A DNA stretch of 64,000 bases from the NCBI GenBank assembly GCA_013368325.1, contig JAACJK010000177.1, positions 124,001 through 188,000 of the forward strand, written 5' to 3'. This DNA comes from Ephemerocybe angulata (taxonomy: Eukaryota > Basidiomycota > Agaricomycetes > Agaricales > Psathyrellaceae). This document shows, in pieces, positions 9,807 to 20,448 of the stretch; positions within the stretch are counted from its first letter, which is position 1; the number at the start of each line of letters is the position of its first letter. The position numbers were made by a program, and so were the translations under genes. Under the pieces are notes generated by a model. It was not told the origin of the DNA. It did not search any database and was given only the letters and a program-made list of their open reading frames with translations.

Positions 9807-12566
9807 GTCGTCCTCGGGAAGAGGGCCGATGAAGTCCATGGCGATGGAGTCACAAGTTGCAGAAGGAACTGGTAGGGGATGCAGTGGACCAGGAACTTTG
9901 GTGGTTCTGTCTTTGTTGCGGATGCATGAGGAGCAAGAGGGAAGGTATTCGGTTTTGAGGTCACGACGCATGTTGGGCCAATAGAAGCTGTCACGCAGGG
10001 ATCCGAACGACTTCGCGAGACCGAAATGGCCTAAAGCGTCGTGGGCGAGCTGGAATATATGACTACGCACCTCAGCGATACGGGGCACGACAAGTCTTTC
10101 GCCAATGAACCAGAGGCCGTCTTGTTCCCTGATAGAGGGGAAGGAAACACGACCGGCTTGCATGCGCTGGCACCATGTGTCGGTTTTGTAGCCATCACGA
10201 ATCATCTGCAAGAAAGATTCGTCAATGCCGGTAAGCAAGCGTTGAGTTCGAGGGCCCGCAGCAGCCACAGTGACTGGGGGGCTGCGACACGCTTCTGAAG
10301 AGAGGGACTTAGCGACGGAGGCAAGAGAGATGCTGGCCGCCACGAGGCAGACGGGGACGTCTAGTGATTCGCCATCTTCGTCGGCGTCGGGACCCAGGAG
10401 ATCGTGTGCTCGTTCTTGAGCGGTCTGAGAATCTTCGACGAATTCTGTGCGCGAGAGGGCATCAGCGGCAGTATTCTTGTCACCTTGAATGTAAACGATC
10501 TTGGCGTCATATTGGGACATGAGTTCCATCCAGCGACATTGACGCTGGGATAAGTCCTTCTGGGTTTCGAAGAACTGTAAGGTGCGGTGGTCAGTGTAAA
10601 CGAAGAACGGTACACCAATGAGATCGGTTCGCCATTTCTTTAGGGCGCGGATGATTGCGAACATCTCTTTGTCGTGAACGGGGTAGTTGAGCTCGGCGCC
10701 TTTGAAGGATTTTGAATCGAAGGCAACAGGGCGTGCGGTTTCCCAGGTGGGGCCATAAGAAAGCACAGCACCGGAGCGAGTATCGCTTGCGTCGGTCGTG
10801 ACAAAGATTTTGTTGTCTCCCATATCTTCGTGGTTGATCGTCGTGAGGCAGTCGGCGGAGAGGACGAGCTTTTTAATACAGTCGAACGCGACTTGGTGAC
10901 GAGGTGTCCAGACGAATTCCTCCTTTGCCATCTTACTGGACGTCAAGGGATCAAGGACGGATGTGAAGCTGGCGAGATCAGGGAGGAACGCACCGAGGTA
11001 CCGAACGAGGCCGAGGAAAGCGCGAACATGAGAGACACGGGTAGGAATCGGCCAGTGTTCGACCTTGTTCGTCTTGCTGCCATCTGGTCGGATACCATCG
11101 CGCGAGATGTGGTGGCCGAGGAAGGTCATCGAAGTCGTGCAGATTATGGATTTGGCTTTATTAAGAAAGAGTCCATTCTGGCGGCAGGCGTCGAGGATCT
11201 TGCGGACATTGTTCTCGTGTTCCACAATCGAGTCTGACCAGCCGACGGTGTCGTCGATGTAGACATGGCAAATGCGGCCCAGGTGGTCTCGGAGAGCGGT
11301 GGACATGCGACGTTGGTGAACGGCAGGAGCATTTTTGTAACCCATGGGCATTACCGTCCACTCGAAGGCACCGTTCGGGGTTGTCATGGCGAACAAATGG
11401 ATGTCGTCGGGGTGTACATGGGTCTGAAAGAAGGAGTTGGTCATGTCGAATTTGCACCAGAAACGGCCCTTGCCGCAGTCGGCCAGGATGTCGTCGATAC
11501 GAGGGAGTGGGAAGTTATCTGGCACGACGTTAGCGTTTAGGCGTCGGAAGTCTATGACCATGCGGGGGAGGACGACAGGGTCAGGTTTCGGAATGAGGAA
11601 AGCAGGTGAGCTGTGGCGGGAGGAAGAAGGACGAATACGTCCCTTCTGGATATGTTCGTTGAGTAGGATCGTCCATGCTTGACGATACCGACGTGGGGAT
11701 GAGTAGTTGCGGGGATCAAGGGTGAGGGTTTCGTCTACAAGACAGACGCGGCATGGCTCATGGTCCGGCAGGTCGTCTGTGTGAGGCACGGCACCGAACA
11801 TGTCGCTGTATTCCTCCATTAAACGCTTGTTGAGGTCGTCGATTTGCTGTTGTTCGTTCAGCTCGACGATGCGTTGTGAGATCATTGCGACGATATCTGT
11901 GAGTGGGCGGCAGCTGTTGACACAGTCACGAAGCGGGACGTGGTCGTGTTTTCGACGTTCGACGAGGACCGCAGCGAGTTCCCGAAGAACATCGCGTTTG
12001 GTGAGTTGGAGTCGGCGGTATGCAGACTGGGACAGCGGTTTCAAAGGAGAGAACGAGCAGAAGTTGTGACGAGACGAGGGACGTGCTAGATCAATCGAAG
12101 TTCCCTTCACGGTGACACTGCCGGTTTCGTAATCTTGTAAGATACGGTTGGACTGCAGCCACGGTATGCCGAGAATAACATCGAGATCATCGCATAAGGA
12201 GGGAACAACGAGGAGGCGGGATTTATTCGAAGACCAAACGGTATCGCTAGAACAAAATTCAAGCTCGACAAAGTGCGTGTATACAGGCTCATGGACGGGA
12301 TCAGAAACGGACGTGGGGGATACTGCTACACCGATACGGAACGGACGCTTTAACGGTTTCTTGACAAGGTTCATACGACGGATGAATGTTTCACTGGCGA
12401 GCGAGATACCAGCACCGCCATCGAGGAGCGCGTCGATGAGATCATGCGAAGGGAGACCGTCGTCAGCGAACATGCGACATCTCCACCGGAAAGTATCTCC
12501 GGTCATGGGAGGACTCACGTTAACGGAATCAGCACTGGTGTCGAAACCGGCGCCATCGTCAGACGC
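9801..12566 (-). pseudogene. gypsy pol (protease, RT, RNase H, truncated integrase)
   Basis: Read from the gag stop, the frame encodes an aspartic-protease-like region (LLDGGAGISLAS, then ILGIPWLQ). RT follows, with FCKFDM-type and TVMPMGYKNAP blocks and the catalytic YIDD. RNase H comes next (TTDAS, KEMFAI, YTDHR, AADALSR), then the HHCC finger. The frame stops after the first catalytic Asp of integrase (MDFIGPLPEDD) because the copy is truncated at the 9807 junction. It lies in the same frame as gag, separated by a single TAG, so it would be expressed as a gag-pol fusion if the stop is read through. Compared with the forward copies it has scattered substitutions, for example Lys for Glu in the MRRDL-x-TEY segment. 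Confidence 0.85.
9807..12246. repeat. Left arm of a 2,440-bp inverted repeat
   Basis: This arm is the reverse complement of 13948-16387. Both arms are exactly 2,440 bp, and the few differences I noticed are substitutions. They contain gypsy pol from the protease region to the start of the integrase core. The spacer is 1,701 bp (12247-13947) and holds gag and the start of pol. DNA of this shape can form a very large hairpin, and antisense transcripts of the arms could form long double-stranded RNA. Confidence 0.9.
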
Positions 12567-13847
12567 CTACTCGGGGTGGGCCATGTTGACGGCAGCGTGA
12601 GCAGAAGCAGAAGCGACAGAGGCGGAAGTCGAAGCGACGTTCTTCTTGTCAAGGCCGGTGGCAGCCCAGTCATGACCGCCAGACTTGGCGAGGGCCTTGG
12701 CGTCGGCGACGGTCAAGGTCTTGTACGTGGTGCCATCCGGGTAACCAGCCTTGCAGTCCTTGGAGCGATGACCAGCAAAAGGGACGCGGCAGCGGTAGCA
12801 GCCATCGGTGGCGTCGAGAATCGTGCGTTCAGACGGAAGCAAACCAGGAGGGTACTTCTTCTCGGAAGCAGATTTGCCAGAGGAAGGAGCCTTGCCGTTT
12901 ATAGCGCGCCCATCATTCGACTTGCGTCGCTTGTTCGGTCCGGGTTGGGTACGCGTGGCGGCAACGATGTGTTCGTTCTCAGCGCGGAGGAAACCGTCCT
13001 GAGCAGCGACGAGAGCGCACCATTTCTTGAAGTCCTTCTCGGCCTTCAACACCTTGTCGTTGTTGCAACGCTGACGGAGGTGGACATGCATGAGGGAAGT
13101 GAGCAACTTTCGGAATTCGGGATCACCGATCTCCTCGGGGGTTTTAGCGAGCAGAAGGCGCTTGTAGTTCATGTCGGTGAGCCACTCCCTGAAGGCCGTG
13201 GTGCCTTGGGTCTGGACGCGGATTTCGGAATCAAGATGCATGGACCAGTCAGGCTCGAGCCATTCCTTTCGGAAGGTCTCCATGAACTTGTGGAAGTCGT
13301 CAAGTTTGATCAGAGTCTCGCGGTGAGCAGCTGCCCAAGTGGCGACGCGCATGTCCTGGAAGGAACCCAAAATCTTGCTGACCTGCTTGTCGGCGGGAAT
13401 GGGCTCCTTGGCCTGAACAAAGTAGTTCTGCGCGGCATTCTCGAACTCGGCAGTGTTCTTGACAGTGATCTCGCCCGTAGTCAGGACGGGTGGTTTGCCA
13501 TAAGTAGCAACAACCGTAGCGATGCCAGAGTTGGAGGTCATGATAGGCGTGTCAGACGAGGATGAAGACGAGGGCGAGTAGGCACGAACAGGTGAAGACA
13601 AGGGCGGTGATGACAGCGGCGAGCTATCCGGCAAGGGCGGGAGACTAGACGTGGAGGCTTGTTGCAAGGACGGAACAGCGAGAGCCAGAGCGGAGGGTTC
13701 TGAACCAGCTAGGCGAGCACTCGCTCTAAGCGGTACAGCAGAAGATGCTCGATAAGGAGCCAAGGCGGGCGAGGATATTCGATGGTATGCGGTCGCGGCG
13801 ACCTGCGCGATACCAATCAGTACATGCGGAAGGATGTATGCGGTCAT
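12567..13847 (-). CDS. gypsy gag with a CCHC-like zinc knuckle
   Basis: The structural protein of the inverted gypsy copy. The frame opens at 13847, but its first roughly 100 residues read through the palindromic repeats of the inversion breakpoint. The ATG at 13541 is a more natural start. From there the protein is alpha-helical and charged in the first two thirds, has a basic patch (NKRRK), and carries one zinc knuckle, C-x2-C-x6-H-x4-C (CYRC...GHRSKDC), slightly longer than the classical C-x2-C-x4-H-x4-C. It ends in an Ala/Ser-rich tail. The stop is TAG at 12567-12569, and pol continues in the same frame immediately after it. Confidence 0.8.
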   Translation of the reverse strand: MTAYILPHVLIGIAQVAATAYHRISSPALAPYRASSAVPLRASARLAGSEPSALALAVPSLQQASTSSLPPLPDSSPLSSPPLSSPVRAYSPSSSSSSDTPIMTSNSGIATVVATYGKPPVLTTGEITVKNTAEFENAAQNYFVQAKEPIPADKQVSKILGSFQDMRVATWAAAHRETLIKLDDFHKFMETFRKEWLEPDWSMHLDSEIRVQTQGTTAFREWLTDMNYKRLLLAKTPEEIGDPEFRKLLTSLMHVHLRQRCNNDKVLKAEKDFKKWCALVAAQDGFLRAENEHIVAATRTQPGPNKRRKSNDGRAINGKAPSSGKSASEKKYPPGLLPSERTILDATDGCYRCRVPFAGHRSKDCKAGYPDGTTYKTLTVADAKALAKSGGHDWAATGLDKKNVASTSASVASASAHAAVNMAHPE

Positions 13848-13953
13848 TACTGACCTACGCGATACGACGGGCTTGGGCGGGTTCTTGTATGTGGTCGGGG
13901 GACCTCACGATACAAGGCGGGAGAGTGGTATGCGGTCTAGGGACCCACGATAC
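13784..13953. repeat. Four palindromic units at the inversion breakpoint
   Basis: Four imperfect palindromes of about 27-31 nt follow each other at 13784-13813, 13835-13864, 13887-13912 and 13927-13953. The common design is GTATGCGGTC, a short spacer, then GACCTNCGCGATAC. Units two to four differ by small substitutions. The last unit ends in CGATACC, which is also where the right arm of the large inverted repeat begins (13948). The units thus sit exactly at the rearrangement junction. The normal pol sequence at this point contains only a single GATACC. Confidence 0.85.
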
Positions 13954-16387
13954 CGTTTGGTCTTCGAATAAATCCCGCCTCCTCGTTGTTCCCTCCTTAT
14001 GCGATGATCTCGATGTTATTCTTGGCATACCGTGGCTGCAGTCCAACCGTATCTTACAAGATTACGAAACCGGCAGTGTCACCGTGAAGGGAACTTCGAT
14101 TGATCTAGCACGTCCCTCGTCTCGTCACAACTTCCGCTCGTTCTCTCCTTTGAAACCGCTGTCCCAGTCTGCATACCGCCGACTCCAACTCACCAAACGC
14201 GATGTTCTTCGGGAACTCGCTGCGGTCCTCGTCGAACGTCGAAAACACGACCACGTCCCGCTTCGTGACTGTGTCAACAGCTGCCGCCCACTCACAGATA
14301 TCGTCGCAATGATCTCACAACGCATCGTCGAGCTGAACGAACAACAGCAAATCGACGACCTCAACAAGCGTTTAATGGAGGAATACAGCGACATGTTCGG
14401 TGCCGTGCCTCACACAGACGACCTGCCGGACCATGAGCCATGCCGCGTCTGTCTTGTAGACGAAACCCTCACCCTTGATCCCCGCAACTACTCATCCCCA
14501 CGTCGGTATCGTCAAGCATGGACGATCCTACTCAACGAACATATCCAGAAGGGACGTATTCGTCCTTCTTCCTCCCGCCACAGCTCACCTGCTTTCCTCA
14601 TTCCGAAACCTGACCCTGTCGTCCTCCCCCGCATGGTCATAGACTTCCGACGCCTAAACGCTAACGTCGTGCCAGATAACTTCCCACTCCCTCGTATCGA
14701 CGACATCCTGGCCGACTGCGGCAAGGGCCGTTTCTGGTGCAAATTCGACATGACCAACTCCTTCTTTCAGACCCATGTACACCCCGACGACATCCATTTG
14801 TTCGCCATGACAACCCCGAACGGTGCCTTCGAGTGGACGGTAATGCCCATGGGTTACAAAAATGCTCCTGCCGTTCACCAACGTCGCATGTCCACCGCTC
14901 TCCGAGACCACCTGGGCCGCATTTGCCATGTCTACATCGACGACACCGTCGGCTGGTCAGACTCGATTGTGGAACACGAGAACAATGTCCGCAAGATCCT
15001 CGACGCCTGCCGCCAGAATGGACTCTTTCTCAATAAAGCCAAATCCATAATCTGCACGACTTCGATGACCTTCCTCGGCCACCACATCTCGCGCGATGGT
15101 ATCCGACCAGATGGCAGCAAGACGAACAAGGTCGAACACTGGCCGATTCCTACCCGTGTCTCTCATGTTCGCGCTTTCCTCGGCCTCGTTCGGTACCTCG
15201 GTGCGTTCCTCCCTGATCTCGCCAGCTTCACATCCGTCCTTGATCCCTTGACGTCCAGTAAGATGGCAAAGGAGGAATTCGTCTGGACACCTCGTCACCA
15301 AGTCGCGTTCGACTGTATTAAAAAGCTCGTCCTCTCCGCCGACTGCCTCACGACGATCAACCACGAAGATATGGGAGACAACAAAATCTTTGTCACGACC
15401 GACGCAAGCGATACTCGCTCCGGTGCTGTGCTTTCTTATGGCCCCACCTGGGAAACCGCACGCCCTGTTGCCTTCGATTCAAAATCCTTCAAAGGCGCCG
15501 AGCTCAACTACCCCGTTCACGACAAAGAGATGTTCGCAATCATCCGCGCCCTAAAGAAATGGCGAACCGATCTCATTGGTGTACCGTTCTTCGTTTACAC
15601 TGACCACCGCACCTTACAGTTCTTCGAAACCCAGAAGGACTTATCCCAGCGTCAATGTCGCTGGATGGAACTCATGTCCCAATATGACGCCAAGATCGTT
15701 TACATTCAAGGTGACAAGAATACTGCCGCTGATGCCCTCTCGCGCACAGAATTCGTCGAAGATTCTCAGACCGCTCAAGAACGAGCACACGATCTCCTGG
15801 GTCCCGACGCCGACGAAGATGGCGAATCACTAGACGTCCCCGTCTGCCTCGTGGCGGCCAGCATCTCTCTTGCCTCCGTCGCTAAGTCCCTCTCTTCAGA
15901 AGCGTGTCGCAGCCCCCCAGTCACTGTGGCTGCTGCGGGCCCTCGAACTCAACGCTTGCTTACCGGCATTGACGAATCTTTCTTGCAGATGATTCGTGAT
16001 GGCTACAAAACCGACACATGGTGCCAGCGCATGCAAGCCGGTCGTGTTTCCTTCCCCTCTATCAGGGAACAAGACGGCCTCTGGTTCATTGGCGAAAGAC
16101 TTGTCGTGCCCCGTATCGCTGAGGTGCGTAGTCATATATTCCAGCTCGCCCACGACGCTTTAGGCCATTTCGGTCTCGCGAAGTCGTTCGGATCCCTGCG
16201 TGACAGCTTCTATTGGCCCAACATGCGTCGTGACCTCGAAACCGAATACCTTCCCTCTTGCTCCTCATGCATCCGCAACAAAGACAGAACCACCAAAGTT
16301 CCTGGTCCACTGCATCCCCTACCAGTTCCTTCCGCAACTTGTGACTCCATCGCCATGGACTTCATCGGCCCTCTTCCCGAGGACGAC
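13948..16387. repeat. Right arm of the 2,440-bp inverted repeat
   Basis: Reverse complement of 9807-12246 with equal length. The right boundary falls inside the integrase core; the left boundary shares the bases CGATACC with the palindromic array next to it, a possible microhomology used in the rearrangement. Confidence 0.9.
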
Positions 16388-17421
16388 GGCTTTGATATGA
16401 TACTCACTATAACAGATCGTCTCGGCTCCGATATTCGTCTCATTCCATGCAATGTCAACGACGACGCTCGCATTATCGCCGAGAAGTTCTTCGACCACTG
16501 GTACTGCGAAAACGGCTTACCTTCTGAAATTATCTCCGACCGCGACACCCGATTCATTTCCTCTTTCTGGCGCTGCTTGTCTTCCCTCGCCGGTATCAAA
16601 CTCGGCATGTCGACGTCTTTCCACCCACAGACCGACGGCGCTTCGGAACGAACCAACAAGACTATGATCGAGTGCCTCCGTTCACATCTCGACCGCAACC
16701 AATCAGGATGGGCTAAGTCCCTCCGTCATGTTCGGTTCGCGATGATGAATACCATTAACTCTTCCACAGGTCTCTCTGGTTTCCAGTTGCGCCTAGGTCG
16801 CTCACCACGCCTCGTCCCCCATTCGTCCGCTCACACAAGCCCTCCGCTACGGAAAGTGACGTCGCTATGCTGATGAAGCAACACGAGTTACTTGTCCTCG
16901 AGGCTCAAGAAAACCTCATGAACGCCAAATTCCTTCAAGCGGAACAGGCTAATAAACAACGCGGTCAGGATTTGATTTTCGAAGTTGACAATATGGTAAT
17001 GCTCTCTACCAAGCACCGACTTCGCGACTACAAAGCCGGCGACGTCGATCGCGTCTCCAAGTTCTTCCCTCGCTGGGCTGGTCCCTACCGCGTCATCGCA
17101 GCGAATCCCTCTTCTTCAACATATACACTGCAACTACCACGACACCTCAAAGTTTTCAACACCTTCCACGTCTCTCAGCTGAAGAAGTACATTCCTAACA
17201 ACGACGAGAAGTTCCCCACTCGCGCGCTCTCCAAACCGGGCCCCGACGCCAAAGGAGAACACAAAATCGATCGCATTCTAGATGAGTATAAGGTTGGCAG
17301 ATCAACATGGTACTTAATTCGTTGGGCAGGTTACAACGAAGACGACGACGAATGGCTACCCTACAAGGACGTTAAACCAACGGCGGCTCTACGACGATGG
17401 CAGGAACGGTTGCGGTACTAG
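13951..17421 (+). pseudogene. gypsy pol, 5'-truncated, with one frameshift
   Basis: The forward copy starts inside the protease region (TVWSSNKSRLL) and runs through RT (YIDD), RNase H, the HHCC finger, the integrase core and the chromodomain. At 16816-16820 it has five C where the sister copy near 9221 has six. This one-base loss shifts the frame: the long frame ends at 16873 and the integrase C-terminus plus chromodomain resume at about 16867 in the -1 frame, ending at the TAG before 17421. The open frame extends upstream to 13745 only by reading the palindromic junction. With no gag, no complete protease and a frameshift it cannot be autonomous. Confidence 0.85.
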
Positions 17422-17723
17422 TCTTCCTTTTCGATAACCTGATCCGACGATACCTTTTTCCCACTGGGTTTTAACGGTCGCGGTGATTTTTTTCGTCTTC
17501 CACTCTTTCCTCTTCGTATCATTTCACGTTCGATCCACGCGCTTCTTTACGCGCGCCTTTTCTTTTCAGAGGGGGGAGTAGTGTAAGCTCTCGGGCGCTT
17601 CCACAGCCATTTCAGGCTCCGCTTCAATATGCTTTATATATCGTCTACGTACAGATGATCGAGTACTCTACGCTTGTCCGTAACCACGCACAATCCACAG
17701 CTCATTCATCTTCACGTTTGACC
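17422..17723 (+). mobile_element. gypsy 3' untranslated tail, polypurine tract and LTR start
   Basis: After the pol stop comes a pyrimidine-rich tail. A purine run AGAGGGGGGAGTAG (about 17568-17581) looks like the polypurine tract. It is followed at 17582 by TGTAAGC, the expected TG start of an LTR. The LTR is cut off after about 140 bp by the inverted gag scrap at 17724. It contains a TATATA sequence near 17635. No second copy of this LTR was found in the window. Confidence 0.6.
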
Positions 17724-18008
17724 GCGACGGTCAAGGTCTTGTACGTGGTGCCATCCGGGTAACCAGCCTTGCAGTCCTTGGAGCGATGACCAGCAAAGGG
17801 ACGCGGCAGCGGTAGCAACCATCGGTGGCGTCGAGAATCGTGCGTTCAGACGGAAGCAAACCAGGAGGGTACTTCTTCTCGGAAGCAGATTTGCCAGAGG
17901 AAGGAGCCTTGCCGTTTATAGCGCGCCCATCATTCGACTTGCGTCGCTTGTTCGGTCCGGGTTGGGTACGCGTGGCGGCAACGATGCGTTCGCTCTCGTC
18001 GCGGAGGA
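17724..18008 (-). pseudogene. Scrap of gypsy gag
   Basis: A 285-bp piece matching 12706-12991 of the inverted gag copy, on the same strand. It covers the zinc knuckle and the basic region. It lacks one A in a run of four (near 17791) and has a few substitutions. Host sequence of the broken F-box-like gene resumes directly after it. Confidence 0.85.
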
Positions 18009-18023
18009 CGCTCCCGCCTTTGA

Positions 18024-18869
18024 GAAGTCCTTCAAGAGTACTTTGACGTCCACCAATTCAACGTCTTCATTGACATGCTCGACAAGAAAGTTGGTGGAAT
18101 CACTGGATCTGTTGTTCGGTGCCTTCTCTTCATGAACTCGAACTTCTACAATCATTGCGTTGAACTTGGGGAGAAGAGGTTCCAATCCATCTCCGACCTA
18201 AACGTTGTGGTTGAGAACCAGGGGTTTGATGGCGCTGTTGAAACCCTTGGGACGCTTGGATTTGGGAGCTGGGTGTACGACGGGCCAAGGAGGTCATACA
18301 GGGCCGCGGTGTCGAGAGTGGCTTCGGGACACAAGCGCTCCGCCCAGGGCAAGGTGAGTTCAACACTCCGCTTCCTAGCTTGACCACTAACTCAATCGCT
18401 CCCCCTGCAACAGGTTTTCCGCGTTACAGTCAGTGCCGCACCAGGTGGATTGGTCCACGCCGTCTTGTGTTCTCCCATTGCTGCCCAACAGAACCTCATG
18501 ACCGCCTCCCGCATCTACTCGTTCTTCCCGAACCTCATTCATGAAGCCCACAGCATTCGCACTGATCGAGAGCGGCTCATTCCCCAACGCCGACCTGCTG
18601 CCCCTTACAATGCGCTCCACGACAACAGCGGTTGGGTCGACTCGGGATTGTGCGGGTTCAACTGCCCAGCTATCAATCGCAAGACCCATGGCGACAAGGG
18701 CACGGCCAGTTTCGAGTGGAACACCATCGTCAGCACCCCGACTCTGGAAACTCTCGAGGACAAAACCAACTACCTGCTGGCGGAACGTTTGATCGTGTGG
18801 AGGTTCAACAATCGATGCGCCAATATCGCTTGCAAGAACTACACCCCCTACGGACGCAGCATGTACTAA
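18024..18869 (+). pseudogene. 3' half of the cut F-box-like gene
   Basis: Exons 18024-18353 and 18414-18869 are joined by a 60-nt intron (GTGAGT...CAACAG) between codons. The protein part begins EVLQEYFD, which aligns with the paralogue at 21.9 kb just after its F-box-like segment. It has a glycine-serine segment, a DLNVVVE strand motif, a conserved CGFNCPAINRK cysteine/basic motif and a conserved C-terminus, ending in TAA-type stop at 18869. Two paralogues nearby share these marks (CGAWCPIRRRK and CGQHSSCGRTRRK). The GS...D-h-x-h-h-x-P pattern resembles the nucleotidyltransferase-like fold common in uncharacterised mushroom proteins; that is inference. An in-frame TGA lies just upstream at 18021. 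Confidence 0.75.
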
Positions 18870-18894
18870 TTCAGCACGTTTCTGTCGTCGTTCT

Positions 18895-19030
18895 AAAGAC
18901 CTATCCCTTACCTTTCACATTCTAAACATCTATCCTTTCATTCTTCATTCCCCACGGTCCTTACCTTTCACATTTCTAAACATCTATCCATTCATTCCTC
19001 ACGTCCGTTACATTTTACATTTACATAAAC
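18895..19030 (+). repeat. Pyrimidine-rich repeat after the F-box-like gene
   Basis: TTACCTTTCACATT, CTAAACATCTATCC and TTCATTC occur twice in the same order, at about 18908-18960 and 18961-19010, with a third partial copy (TTACATTTTACAT). The unit is about 52 bp. It lies in the likely 3' untranslated region. Confidence 0.65.
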
Positions 19031-19143
19031 TGTGTCGCCTGTATTTCAACCTTTTGCTTCCTGTCGATCTTTCACCATGTACGTAGATTACTTACTTACT
19101 AGGATTCACGTACCGTATTGTTTGAATGTTAAATCATCGTTGC

Positions 19144-20317
19144 TTATGCCTTTTTCATATTGTCTATCAGAGAGTTGTGTATTTGACGGGTGGCCGTACT
19201 TGTTAAGCTACACAGTAACGTACTCACTGCGCTTCTGGAACAAGTCCCTGAACTCACAATGAACATTGTGACATTCCTTCAGCAACATCCATCCTAGTAC
19301 CTCGCCGTAAGTCAGGTCGTCCTCCCTAGGCCAAAAGCGCCCCTCGCGACAAAGGTAGATCGCGTCTCCCCAACACTCATCCCAATTCTGACTGACATCT
19401 CCAGAGTGCGCACCGTCCTTCCTGATCATGGGCATGGGCTCTGCGGTTGGTTTCCACGTCCATCGAGCCACTCCCTCATCTTCAAACGTCTTCCTCCTTC
19501 GGATTGGGCACCAAGCGCCGCATGGTTGAGTCCAGTGGGAGTTATCGACGTAGTGAGTTACTTCCTGAGCCGAAACTCATTTCCCAGGACGCCGAGAGAC
19601 ATCGCGACCTTGGAGTATGATTGATTCATTCCGATATGTGAGCCGTGGGTAGAACGACAGGATGGCGGAGGAAGTGATAGCATTCATGCAGGCGGTCGTT
19701 GGCGCGGCGAGGATGGCGCTGATGGGCTCTTTCTTGCTGACCGTGACGGTGACCTGTTGATTCTATGATGCAAGGTGAGTAGAGCGGAGACGTCATGGGT
19801 TATCGGTGCTTACGCTGCTATTCATCAGACAGTAGTGGGCCTGTACCACCTCCTTGAAGTGTCGACTAGGTCCAATATCGTGCCCCTTGTAGCCCAACTT
19901 CTGAAAGAATGCCATCATATTATCCTCCTTGTTGGCTGGGAACACGATATTGAGGTCGTAGAAGGCTGAATCGCCAAGACCGTTGACGAGAAGGGTGCGG
20001 ACACACCCTCCGACAATTGCAGCCCCTGCAGCATGCAACAGTGTGAAGAAGGGCGGTAGGTCCTCTACAGGGATATACCGGGAGAGGAGGTGGTGAATTC
20101 TTCGGCGAACTTCGACTTCCACAATTTGGGGTGCAGGTTGGGGCAGGAACCTGACTCCCATGAGCTCTCTCCACAGCAGGAACCCAACGAGCACGGCTAG
20201 GACGTCAAGATGGAAAACAGGGGCAGATGAAGCGAGTTGTCGTTGATTCACTGTGTGCATGGTAGTAGGTACGAAGATCGGTACACGAATATCACCAGTT
20301 AGAAGGGAAAGGCGCAT
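19144..20317 (-). pseudogene. F-box-like paralogue with an in-frame TGA
   Basis: Three exons are proposed: 20317-19814, 19753-19228 and 19163-19144, with introns of 60 and 64 nt that keep frame. The protein has a leucine-rich N-terminal segment where the paralogues have the F-box-like motif, then GAAIVGGCVRTLLV and DLNIVFP, matching the GS...D-h-x-h-h-x-P pattern of its paralogues. The conserved CGAWCPIRRRK motif follows. An in-frame TGA at 19577-19579 lies between the FYPRL block and the cysteine motif. Alignment with 18.5 kb needs no intron there, so I read it as a nonsense mutation. The third exon is the least certain part. Confidence 0.6.
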
Positions 20318-20448
20318 ATTGCAGAAGCGGCACCGTCGATCTTTCTACGTTATCTTCCCAGAAACTGACCCCGACAAGATAAGATTAGATTGTACACAAC
20401 ATCATTACTGTCGGACTTGACGACCAACAAATTCCCGTACACGGTCAA

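Larger units (their letters stand above)
7960..18008. mobile_element. Rearranged Ty3/gypsy chromovirus complex, 10 kb
   Basis: Everything between the two halves of the F-box-like gene derives from one gypsy family. The order is: a forward 3' pol fragment (7960-9806); an inverted gag-pol copy (9807-13847); a forward pol copy lacking its 5' part (13948-17421) with 3' tail and LTR start; and an inverted 285-bp scrap of gag (17724-18008). Copies are nearly identical: 7960-9806 matches 15549-17394 with one missing base, and 9807-12246 matches the reverse complement of 13948-16387 at equal length. No complete LTR pair or target duplication was found. The complex must have formed recently, by nested insertion plus rearrangement or by an aberrant integration. 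Confidence 0.85.

Noticed and set aside
12444..13565. 373-codon forward frame opposite gypsy gag
   Set aside because: Mirror of the gag gene, which has a zinc knuckle and the gag layout on the reverse strand.
19577..19579. Selenocysteine at the in-frame TGA
   Set aside because: No supporting element, and the family has no selenoproteins in fungi that I know of; a mutation is simpler.
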